Assembly: GCA_003488525.1 (NCBI GenBank)
Contig: DNLG01000112.1
Location: 1,260-6,954, forward strand
Source: Bacteroidota bacterium
GTDB lineage: Bacteria; Bacteroidota; Ignavibacteria; Kapaibacteriales; Kapaibacteriaceae
Direction of reading: 5' to 3'
DNA: 5,695 nucleotides
In this document: positions 1-5,695 of the stretch, piece after piece
Position numbering within the stretch: position 1 is the stretch's first letter
Layout: each line of letters starts with the position of its first letter
The notes under the pieces: model-generated
The model's database searches: none
What the model was told of the DNA's origin: nothing
The model's input: the letters and a program-made list of their open reading frames with translations, nothing else
Program-made: the position numbers and the translations under genes

Positions 1-23
1 CCTCACACCTCACACCTCAAACC
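1..23. repeat. Short 7-bp tandem repeat at the window edge
   Basis: Two exact copies of CCTCACA are followed by a third copy with one change (CCTCAAA) and the start of a fourth (CC). The window begins inside the array, so its true length is unknown. It lies about 70 bases upstream of the ATPase start. A 7-bp unit is far too short for CRISPR; it is a simple-sequence array that could vary in copy number by slippage. No function can be assigned. Confidence 0.6.
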
Positions 24-27
24 TGTA

Positions 28-44
28 AGTATACAATAGTATAC
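28..44. repeat. Direct repeat of AGTATAC, 10-bp period
   Basis: AGTATAC occurs at 28-34 and again at 38-44, separated by AAT, so the copies sit one helical turn apart. Each contains the self-complementary GTATAC. Two phased half-sites upstream of a gene are compatible with an operator or with an AT-rich promoter element. No protein can be named, and chance is a real possibility in such AT-rich sequence. Confidence 0.4.
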
Positions 45-59
45 ACCAGTTAACAGATG

Positions 60-79
60 TTGTTATACGCTGATAACAA
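60..79. promoter_or_regulatory. Inverted repeat (candidate operator) before the ATPase gene
   Basis: TTGTTAT (60-66) and ATAACAA (73-79) are perfect 7-bp inverted arms around a 6-base spacer. The dyad ends 14 bases before the ATG of the ATPase gene, within the AT-rich leader where its promoter should lie. The position fits a repressor operator overlapping the promoter or transcription start. The ATPase carries a winged-helix-like C-terminus, so autoregulation is conceivable but purely inferred. I could not place a confident -10/-35 or a Bacteroidota-type -7/-33 pair. Confidence 0.35.
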
Positions 80-93
80 ATGTATATTCGTTA

Positions 94-1266
94 ATGGATT
101 CGCTGAGAAACCCGTTTAGTCCGGGCGCAGGAAGTCCGCCGTATGAGCTGGCTGGACGAGATACCGTTGTGAACGACGTAATGACGGCAATACGCCGTAC
201 GGCGCTTGGACGTTCCAGTAAACACATGGTGTTAATGGGTTTACGTGGTGTTGGAAAGACCGTGCTTCTGGGTGATATCCGACGTCGTGCCGAATCCGAA
301 GGGCAGGTTGTGGTGTTGATCGAAGCACCGGAAGACCGTTCGTTGCCCGCGCTGTTGAGCCCCCTTCTCCGGCTGGCACTTCTGAAGATTTCCCGAACCG
401 AGGCAGCGCGCGAATTGGCATACCGTGGGCTGCGGGTTCTTGCCGGTTTCGTTTCTGCCACAAAGGTCAAATACTCGGATATCGAGGTGACCCTTGATCT
501 CGAGCCAGAACAGGGGACGGCAGACATTGGGGATCTGGAACACGATCTTGCCGACGTTATCGAGGCGGTTGGCGAGGCCGCGAAAGGTTCGTGTAAGGCA
601 CTGGTAATCATGATCGATGAATTGCAGTATCTGCCTGCGACACAACTTGGACCACTCGTTGCCGCGCTGCATAGATGCTCACAGAATCAACTCCCCGTGA
701 CTCTGGTCGGAGCGGGTCTGCCGAATATTCGCGGACATCTGGGCAACTCCAAGACCTATGCGGAACGTCTGTTCGATTTCCGCTCAATATCAACGCTTAC
801 ACCCGACGCAACTCGCGATGCCGTTATCAAACCTCTGGCGGCCGAAGGAGTAGGGATCACGACCGATGCTCTTGACCGCATCGTTAGCGACACGCACGGA
901 TATCCGTACTTCATCCAGGAATTCGGGAAGCATGCGTGGGACGTTGCGGAACATACACCTGTGACACTTCAGGATGTCGAAGCAGCTCGAGAGTTTGCCG
1001 AGGCAACGCTTGACGCAAGCTTCTTTGGCGTTCGATTCGATCGCGTTTCAACTTCCGAACGCGAATATCTGCGTGCCATGGCAGAACTCGGCCCCGGTCC
1101 TCACCAATCGGCAGACATTGCTATAGCGATGGGGAAATCTGTGCAGGCAGTTGCTCCGATACGAAGTCGTCTGATTCAAAAAGGGATGCTCTGGAGCCCT
1201 TCCCATGGAGAGGTGGCATTCACTGTGCCGATGTTCGATGAATATCTGCGGCGGATAATGAAGTAG
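94..1266 (+). CDS. Stand-alone P-loop ATPase (AAA/STAND, ORC-like) with C-terminal winged-helix-like region
   Basis: This 390-residue ATP-binding protein belongs to the broad AAA_16/ATPase_2 type. Residues 6-22 carry the NPF..G....P..L.GRD signature that opens many solitary ATPases of this kind. Walker A is GLRGVGKT (49-56). Walker B is a hydrophobic strand ending in DE (D175, E176). A sensor-1-like GAGLP lies at 206-210, an AERLF segment with a candidate arginine finger (R225) at 223-227, and a HGYPYF motif at 268-273 resembling the GxP motif of MNS/STAND ATPases. Residues about 318-388 look like a winged helix and may bind DNA or a partner. There is no signal peptide or membrane segment. 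The ATG at 94 is preferred because an in-frame TAG at 37-39 lies upstream, no other usual start intervenes, and the family N-terminus follows at once. No Shine-Dalgarno is visible. No effector domain is fused and no partner is seen, so the cellular role is unknown. The fold class is secure; the function is not. Confidence 0.9.
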   Translation: MDSLRNPFSPGAGSPPYELAGRDTVVNDVMTAIRRTALGRSSKHMVLMGLRGVGKTVLLGDIRRRAESEGQVVVLIEAPEDRSLPALLSPLLRLALLKISRTEAARELAYRGLRVLAGFVSATKVKYSDIEVTLDLEPEQGTADIGDLEHDLADVIEAVGEAAKGSCKALVIMIDELQYLPATQLGPLVAALHRCSQNQLPVTLVGAGLPNIRGHLGNSKTYAERLFDFRSISTLTPDATRDAVIKPLAAEGVGITTDALDRIVSDTHGYPYFIQEFGKHAWDVAEHTPVTLQDVEAAREFAEATLDASFFGVRFDRVSTSEREYLRAMAELGPGPHQSADIAIAMGKSVQAVAPIRSRLIQKGMLWSPSHGEVAFTVPMFDEYLRRIMK

Positions 1267-1267
1267 A

Positions 1268-1288
1268 ATGTCACGTTTTGGGTGACGT
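1268..1288 (+). other. Hairpin just after the ATPase stop codon
   Basis: Arms at 1268-1274 and 1282-1288 form a 7-bp stem with one G-U pair and a 7-base loop rich in T and G. It begins two bases after the TAG. This is where an end-of-gene hairpin would sit, but no T-run follows, so it does not qualify as a typical intrinsic terminator. It could protect a 3' end, act as a weak terminator, or be a protein-binding dyad. Confidence 0.4.
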
Positions 1289-1300
1289 CTCGCACATAGA

Positions 1301-1310
1301 CTTTCGAAAG
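1301..1310. other. Perfect 10-bp palindrome in the gap before comM
   Basis: CTTTCGAAAG is fully self-complementary. It lies between two hairpin-capable segments, 50 bases before the comM start. An almost identical half of it (TTTCGAAAGG at 1302-1311 against TTTCGAGAGG at 1345-1354, 9 of 10 matching) recurs over the ribosome-binding site of comM. It could be an operator half of a spaced pair, but ten palindromic bases can also arise by chance. Confidence 0.35.
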
Positions 1311-1315
1311 GGGCT

Positions 1316-1331
1316 AAAACCGGAAGGTTTT
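1316..1331 (+). other. Compact hairpin with a GGAA tetraloop upstream of comM
   Basis: AAAACC (1316-1321) and GGTTTT (1326-1331) pair perfectly around GGAA, a GNRA-class tetraloop. The stem starts with A4 and ends with T4. This resembles a weak bidirectional terminator or attenuator, but it has only two G-C pairs, so it is unlikely to stop transcription strongly on its own. It lies 29 bases before the comM start and would form in the comM leader if transcription begins upstream. Confidence 0.35.
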
Positions 1332-1348
1332 GCCAAACGAACCATTTC

Positions 1349-1357
1349 GAGAGGAAG
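1349..1357 (+). promoter_or_regulatory. Shine-Dalgarno site of comM
   Basis: GAGAGGAAG, with GAGG at 1351-1354, leaves six bases before the ATG at 1361, a standard spacing. It is the only convincing Shine-Dalgarno in the window; the other three starts have none. It supports the ATG at 1361 and suggests that comM initiates on its own rather than by coupling to the upstream ATPase. Confidence 0.65.
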
Positions 1358-1360
1358 ACT

Positions 1361-2905
1361 ATGTATGCAGCAACGCATTCGGCATCAGTGTTTGGGATTG
1401 GCGCGCTGCCGGTAGAGATTGAGGTGACGGTGGAAACGGGGCTTCCGGCATTCAGTATTGTCGGGCTTCCGGACAGTTCGGTGCGTGAGTCGCGCGAGCG
1501 AGTTGTTGCGGCTCTACACCACTCGGGGTATGCCTGGGATCCGCGTCGTATCACCGTAAACCTTGCACCGGCCGATGTCCGCAAGGAAGGAAGTGCCTTT
1601 GATCTGCCGATCGCGATCGGCATCCTGCAGGCGCTTGATCTGATGGCGCCGATCGATCTGACCGACTGCATTCTGCTTGGCGAGCTGGCCTTTGATGGTG
1701 CTATACGTCCATCGCGCGGGATCCTGCCCGTGGCAATGATGGCCAAGCGCAAAGGCATCAAACGCATCATCGTGCCGGCCGCCAATGCTGATGAGGGGGC
1801 GGTGGTAGCCGAGGTGGAAGTGTTTGGCGTGACCAATCTTCGGCAGGCCGTGATGCATCTGCTGGGGTCAGCCCCCTTGGAGCCGCACCGGCTCGACATT
1901 AACGAGGTGTTCCGGGCTGAGTCTGCCCGACATTCCATCGACATGGCCGACGTGAAAGGTCAGCTCGCCGTGAAGCGCGCCATGGAGATCGCCGCCGCCG
2001 GCGGACACAACATGATCATGATCGGCCCGCCCGGTGCCGGGAAGACAATGCTTGCAAAGCGATTCGCCACCATCCTGCCGCCTCTGAGCCTCACAGAGGC
2101 GCTGGAGACCACCACCATCCACTCCGTTGCCGGACTTCTCCCCCCAGGTCAGCCCTTGGTAACGCAGCGCCCCTTCCGAGCACCCCATCACACCATCAGT
2201 GATGCGGCTCTGGTCGGAGGGGGCGTTGGGGTGGTGCGCCCGGGCGAGGTGACGCTTGCCCATCACGGCGTGCTGTTCCTGGATGAAGTGCCGGAGTTCC
2301 AGCGCAATGTGCTGGAGGTGTTGCGCCAGCCCCTTGAAGAACGTCGAATCCGCATCTCGCGCACGCGCATGACGGTGGACTATCCGGCGAACGTGATGCT
2401 GGTGTGTTCGATGAATCCGTGTCCGTGCGGACACTACGGCAGTGCCCGTCGAGAGTGCAAGTGCTCCATGCAGGACGTGCAGCGCTACATGGCCAAGATC
2501 TCGGGTCCGCTGCTCGACCGGATCGATCTGCATGTTGATGTGCCCTCGGTTCACGTCGAAGACCTCGCCTCGAGTGAGCAGGGAGAATCCTCCCGGGAGA
2601 TCCGCATCCGTGTCGATGCCGCACGGCTGCGGCAGGAACAACGGTTTATCGGTAAATCCCATCTGTTCAAGAACGCCGACATGTCCAGCAAAGAGGTTGA
2701 GTCATTCTGTGCGCTCGACGATGAATCGACCACGATGCTGCGTGTTGCCATGAATGCGCTGAAGCTTTCGGCCCGTGCCTACACGCGCATCATCAAGGTG
2801 GCGCGCACCATCGCTGATCTCCAGCAGTGCGATGATATCCTTGCTGAACACGTCAAGGAAGCGATACAGTATCGTAGTCTTGACCGGGCCGGATGGGGCG
2901 GGTGA
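1361..2905 (+). CDS. comM: ComM/YifB-family Mg-chelatase-like AAA+ ATPase (branch-migration helicase)
   Basis: This complete 514-residue protein has the usual length and layout of the family. A Lon/ChlI-like N-terminal domain (about 1-165) includes the GLPAFSIVGLPD (28-39) and RITVNLAPAD (63-72) signatures. The Mg-chelatase AAA+ core (about 185-395) has Walker A GPPGAGKT at 222-229, the PFRAPHHTIS block at 271-280, Walker B VLFLDE at 304-309 and the sensor-1 region MNPCPCG at 351-357. LLDRID at 384-389 follows. The Mg_chelatase C-terminal domain (about 400-505) has the sensor-2-like stretch ARAYTRIIKVARTIADL at 471-487. Four cysteines (C354, C356, C366, C368) lie in the conserved spacing of the family and may bind metal. 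ComM homologues form hexamers that unwind and branch-migrate recombination intermediates in the cytoplasm, promoting integration of DNA taken up by transformation. Despite the name, they are not the chelatase of chlorophyll synthesis. All key motifs look intact. The ATG at 1361 follows a good ribosome-binding site and the family N-terminus starts at once. Whether this host is competent cannot be told from the window. Confidence 0.95.
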   Translation: MYAATHSASVFGIGALPVEIEVTVETGLPAFSIVGLPDSSVRESRERVVAALHHSGYAWDPRRITVNLAPADVRKEGSAFDLPIAIGILQALDLMAPIDLTDCILLGELAFDGAIRPSRGILPVAMMAKRKGIKRIIVPAANADEGAVVAEVEVFGVTNLRQAVMHLLGSAPLEPHRLDINEVFRAESARHSIDMADVKGQLAVKRAMEIAAAGGHNMIMIGPPGAGKTMLAKRFATILPPLSLTEALETTTIHSVAGLLPPGQPLVTQRPFRAPHHTISDAALVGGGVGVVRPGEVTLAHHGVLFLDEVPEFQRNVLEVLRQPLEERRIRISRTRMTVDYPANVMLVCSMNPCPCGHYGSARRECKCSMQDVQRYMAKISGPLLDRIDLHVDVPSVHVEDLASSEQGESSREIRIRVDAARLRQEQRFIGKSHLFKNADMSSKEVESFCALDDESTTMLRVAMNALKLSARAYTRIIKVARTIADLQQCDDILAEHVKEAIQYRSLDRAGWGG

Positions 2906-2941
2906 GAAACAAGACGAAGGATTGGTCTATTTTCGCCCACC

Positions 2942-3847
2942 ATGATCACGATTGTTGGCGCCGGCAGCACGACAGGTGCTGCCCTTATTCCGATGCTTCT
3001 CGAAGAGACCGACGAGAAGCTGCAGCTGCTATCGTCCAGACCCCTTGCCTATGATCACGAGCGCGTTCAAATGCACGTTGTGAACGTGCGGGATAAGAAC
3101 GTGCTCAAGCAGACCATCATGGCGGCCATGCCCCAGATGGTGATCAACCTTGCGGCAATGACCAACGTCGACAAATGTGAGTCGGAACGTCAGATGGCAT
3201 GGGATCTGAACGTAACACTGGTTGAGAATCTCGCGCGCATCACACGTGTGCTCGATGCGAAGATGGTTCACATCTCCACGGACTATGTCTTTGACGGAAC
3301 CAAGGGTCCGTACACCGAGACATCCGTCCCGAATCCGATCAACTACTACGGCAAGTCAAAGCTGGCCGGAGAGAACATCTGCGTAGCGGGGAACGCCAAC
3401 TCTCTTGTGATCCGCACGAACGTGATCTACGGACCACCCCGTGAGCGGCCCGACTTTGTGCGCTGGGTCCTGGATGCACTCGATTCGCAGACGCCGATCC
3501 GTGTGGTTGATGATCAGATCGGCAATCCGACGTATGTCGATGATCTGGCGGAAGTGATCATGCGTCTTGGAATGAGCCGTCGCACCGGACTCTATCATGC
3601 CGGCGGTGCCGACTTTCTGTCGCGCTACGACTTTGCGCTCAAGATCGCAGAGTTCTTCAAGCTTGATCCGTCGATCATCTCTCGTGTGACGACGGCCGAG
3701 CTTGCGCAGCCAGCCCGACGTCCGCTGAGGCTGGGTCTGATCTCACTCAAGGCAGAGACCGATCTTCGCATGCGCCTGAGAGGGGTTGATAGTGGACTGA
3801 CCTCGATTCGACAATACGTCGTACGTCACCGAGAAGAACTGCTCTGA
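2942..3847 (+). CDS. Extended SDR oxidoreductase, dTDP-4-dehydrorhamnose reductase (RmlD) type
   Basis: This 301-residue Rossmann-fold oxidoreductase resembles the RmlD/MAT2B branch of extended short-chain dehydrogenases. A nucleotide-binding strand opens the protein (ITIVGAGSTTG, 2-12). NLAAMTNVDKCE (69-80) and STDYVFDG (112-119) are hallmark blocks of RmlD-like enzymes. The catalytic pair is Y136 and K140 in YGKSK, with S112 or T113 as the third residue. D190-D201 carries the NPTYVDDLA block that often precedes substrate-domain helices, and ARRPLRLGL (258-266) matches the late R-R-P block of the family. The enzyme probably uses NAD(P)H to reduce a nucleotide-bound keto-sugar, the last step of deoxysugar synthesis. 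No rmlA, rmlB or rmlC lies nearby, so the substrate is unproven and I give no symbol. The glycine motif is unusual: G6, G8 and G12 are present, but the middle glycine of GxxGxxG is S9. The start is 36 bases after comM with no clear ribosome-binding site. Co-transcription with comM is likely. Confidence 0.87.
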   Translation: MITIVGAGSTTGAALIPMLLEETDEKLQLLSSRPLAYDHERVQMHVVNVRDKNVLKQTIMAAMPQMVINLAAMTNVDKCESERQMAWDLNVTLVENLARITRVLDAKMVHISTDYVFDGTKGPYTETSVPNPINYYGKSKLAGENICVAGNANSLVIRTNVIYGPPRERPDFVRWVLDALDSQTPIRVVDDQIGNPTYVDDLAEVIMRLGMSRRTGLYHAGGADFLSRYDFALKIAEFFKLDPSIISRVTTAELAQPARRPLRLGLISLKAETDLRMRLRGVDSGLTSIRQYVVRHREELL

Positions 3848-3887
3848 CGGGTCCGACAACGTTCCGCTGGTGCGTAACTTTCTCGGT

Positions 3888-5695
3888 ATGCTTCGCCCCC
3901 TGACCTGCCTACTGGCCCTTGTTCTGATAGCGACGTCTGTGCGTGCGCAGCCGGACCTTGCGCCGCTGAAGGTCACGACCAATACCACACCCGTGCCGGG
4001 ATATCTACTGCTGGCGCCGAACTGCCGAGTGTCGCCTCGACCGTTTGGATCCTACCTGGGTGCGTACAACGTCAACGGTGGCGTGATCAGAACCGGCAAG
4101 ACCGTAAACTATCCATTCGAGTTCAAGGTGTTTCCCGATGGCCGCCTTGGATACTCCGAGCTTGTGGTGTTCTCCGGCGCCTCTGTGCCCGCCGGTGTGT
4201 ACATCGTCGATACGCTCTTTGCAGAGCAGGAGCGGCTGGATCAGAAGCGTACCGGATACCTCACGACGCAGCACGACGTGCACATGCTGCCGAACGGACA
4301 TCGCGTTCTACTTGGTGCCGAAGACGTTACGGTTGACATGAGCAAGGTCGTTCCAGGTGGACATCCGGCCGCAAACGTCGTGCAGGCCGTCATCCAGGAG
4401 CTCGATGTCGAGGGCAATGTCGTGGTTCAGTGGCGAGCACTGGATCACCTACCGATCACCGACTCGTATGAGGATCTCACAGCACCTGCGATTCGGTACT
4501 GTCACAACAATTCGCTCTGGATCGATGACGACGGCAATTGGATCGTGTCCATGCGCCATATGTCGCAAGTGATCAAGGTCAATCGACTCACAGGTGAGGT
4601 GATGTGGATCCTTGGCGGCAAGAGCAATCAGTTCACGTTCATCGGTGAGCATCCGGAGAACGCCCCAACATTCTTCAGTTACCAGCATGATGCACGGCGC
4701 CTTCCGAACGGCAACATCTCGCTCTTCGATAACGGAACGCAGCACACGCCGCAGTATTCACGCGGCGTAGAGTACCAACTCGACGAAGTCAATAAGACCG
4801 CGAAGATGGTCTGGGAGTACCGCCCGAAACCCGACATCTACGTGAGCATTCAAGGGGGCTTGCAGCCACTGGAGAACGGACATCGACTTTTCGGCTGGGG
4901 GAGTGCCGCGTCCAACGGCTCGCCGGGAGTCACCGAGGTCGACTCGCTCGGGAACGTCGTGTTCGAAGCCTACTACCCGAAGCAGATGTTCGTGTACCGG
5001 GCCACAAAGGTTCCCATGTGGCCAACCGGACGTGCAAGTGCCACCGCGGTGGCGCGGGATGTACTCACAGGAGAAACGTACCGCTACTATCGCGGTACAC
5101 AGTTCGTCGGCCTGCGTGCGGAATTCACCACGCTCAATTCCTTCTTCTATAACACCACCACGGCCCGACGTTTTCAATGGTCACCAAAGAACCCGCTGTG
5201 GGACGGGGAAGCCCCCTTGCTGCGTCAGGCACGGGTTGACATGACGGTAGATGGGATAAGGGAGCATCGCATGACGATGCGGTTCCATGTTGATACGCTG
5301 ATGCTCGGACGCGATGCAGAAAAGTGCAAGGTGTACTTCCGACCGCAGATCGACAGCGGTCGATTCGTACAACTGCCAACGCGCTTCGACGCGGCGACTC
5401 GCGAGCTGGTTGTTGAGAACGCCCAGGCAGGTGAGTTTGCCTTCGGCATTCCGGCACCCTCTGCCGCCGCTCCGCGCGATGTGCGGCTGCAGGATCCGAT
5501 CGCAGACCGGCAGGTGCTTGCGGACTCTGCGTATCCGCTGCGTGTGGCTGTTCCGGGACGCAGCGATCGCCTGCAGGTGCAGGTTTCCAAGACGCCTTTG
5601 TTTGCAACGCTTGTGCTCGACAGTGTAAACCGCGACGATCGGGTTATCCTTCCGGCAGGGGGCGAAGCAGGACGGTATTACTGGAGAGCGCGTGC
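3888..5695 (+). CDS. Secreted arylsulfotransferase-family protein with C-terminal Ig/FN3-like region (3' end outside window)
   Basis: The reading frame is open for 602 codons to the window edge. Residues 1-20 are a signal peptide: R3, then the hydrophobic LTCLLALVLIATS, then VRA before Q21 as the likely cleavage point. Residues about 30-375 match the arylsulfotransferase (ASST, Arylsulfotran_2-like) beta-propeller pattern: QHDVHMLPNG (128-137), CHNNSL (205-210), DDDGNWIVSMRHMSQVIKV (213-231), TGEVMWILGG (235-244), QHDARRLPNGNISLFDNG (266-283) and R292 with EY after it. Candidate active-site residues are H129, H206, R223, H224 and H267. ASST enzymes move sulfate between phenolic compounds outside the cytoplasm without PAPS; donor and acceptor here are unknown. 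Residues about 375-530 are a weakly recognised beta-rich linker. Residues about 530-602 look like a fibronectin-III/Ig module ending in YYWRAR. A type IX secretion tail beyond the edge would fit FCB practice but is not seen. The start is ATG 3888; an in-frame GTG at 3870 would add six residues (VRNFLG) and cannot be excluded. The gap to the reductase is 40 bases. Confidence 0.85.
   Translation, partial: MLRPLTCLLALVLIATSVRAQPDLAPLKVTTNTTPVPGYLLLAPNCRVSPRPFGSYLGAYNVNGGVIRTGKTVNYPFEFKVFPDGRLGYSELVVFSGASVPAGVYIVDTLFAEQERLDQKRTGYLTTQHDVHMLPNGHRVLLGAEDVTVDMSKVVPGGHPAANVVQAVIQELDVEGNVVVQWRALDHLPITDSYEDLTAPAIRYCHNNSLWIDDDGNWIVSMRHMSQVIKVNRLTGEVMWILGGKSNQFTFIGEHPENAPTFFSYQHDARRLPNGNISLFDNGTQHTPQYSRGVEYQLDEVNKTAKMVWEYRPKPDIYVSIQGGLQPLENGHRLFGWGSAASNGSPGVTEVDSLGNVVFEAYYPKQMFVYRATKVPMWPTGRASATAVARDVLTGETYRYYRGTQFVGLRAEFTTLNSFFYNTTTARRFQWSPKNPLWDGEAPLLRQARVDMTVDGIREHRMTMRFHVDTLMLGRDAEKCKVYFRPQIDSGRFVQLPTRFDAATRELVVENAQAGEFAFGIPAPSAAAPRDVRLQDPIADRQVLADSAYPLRVAVPGRSDRLQVQVSKTPLFATLVLDSVNRDDRVILPAGGEAGRYYWRAR

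Noticed and set aside
1..44. Edge of a CRISPR array
   Set aside because: The repeat units are 7 bp with no spacers, far below CRISPR repeat length, and no cas gene is present.
1268..1331. Intrinsic terminator for the ATPase gene
   Set aside because: The first hairpin has no following T-run, and the second has only two G-C pairs and four T residues that belong to the stem itself. I list them as hairpins, not as terminators.
1048..1944. 298-codon minus-strand open frame spanning the ATPase/comM junction
   Set aside because: It is antisense to two strongly supported genes, its translation is low-complexity (rich in Ser, Arg and Ala) and matches nothing recognisable; long antisense frames are expected in GC-rich coding DNA.
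1868..2662. 264-codon minus-strand open frame rich in His and Gly
   Set aside because: It lies entirely inside comM. The His/Gly/Arg bias is the reflection of comM codon usage on the opposite strand, with no domain pattern.
2896..2938. Hairpin between comM and the reductase (GGGCG with CGCCC)
   Set aside because: Only five base pairs across a loop of about 33 bases, overlapping the end of comM; too weak to call.
3888..3950. Lipoprotein signal in the arylsulfotransferase because of C7
   Set aside because: C7 precedes the hydrophobic core instead of following it, so no lipobox is formed; a signal peptidase I site after A20 fits better.
5134..5607. 157-codon minus-strand open frame, and overlapping frames in the last 500 bases
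   Set aside because: All are shadows of the arylsulfotransferase frame, which runs continuously from 3888 with a signal peptide and family motifs.

Overview
The window reads as an ordinary bacterial chromosomal segment with four plus-strand genes and almost no spare DNA. The protein-coding DNA is moderately GC-rich. Three of the four genes lack an obvious Shine-Dalgarno sequence. The last encodes a secreted arylsulfotransferase-type protein that runs into an Ig/FN3-like domain. Together these features suggest a GC-rich member of the Bacteroidota/Kapaibacteriota/Ignavibacteria side of the FCB group. That placement is an inference from style; no rRNA or other marker is present.

Layout: positions 1-93 are an AT-rich leader that begins in a 7-bp tandem repeat and holds a duplicated AGTATAC and a 7-bp dyad. 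Positions 94-1266 encode a stand-alone P-loop ATPase of the ORC/STAND-like type with a C-terminal winged-helix-like region. Positions 1267-1360 are a short intergenic stretch with three dyad symmetries, and it ends in the only clear Shine-Dalgarno site of the window. Positions 1361-2905 encode a complete ComM/YifB-type Mg-chelatase-like AAA+ protein, a branch-migration helicase linked to natural transformation in other bacteria. Positions 2942-3847 encode an extended short-chain dehydrogenase of the dTDP-4-dehydrorhamnose reductase type, probably co-transcribed with comM. From 3888 to the window end runs a secreted arylsulfotransferase-family protein, cut off by the window edge after 602 codons.

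The genes do not form an obvious pathway: ATPase, DNA-recombination helicase, sugar-nucleotide-type reductase and exported sulfotransferase. Same-strand packing with gaps of 36 and 40 bases suggests that the last three may share a transcript. The ATPase is separated from them by the dyad-rich gap and has its own AT-rich leader, so it may be an independently acquired unit. I found no CRISPR array, tRNA, rRNA, transposase or recognisable defence cassette, and no convincing evidence of a wholly new system. The points most worth a second look are the dyad-rich gap before comM, the orphan ATPase with its dyad leader, the altered glycine motif of the reductase, and the modular secreted sulfotransferase.
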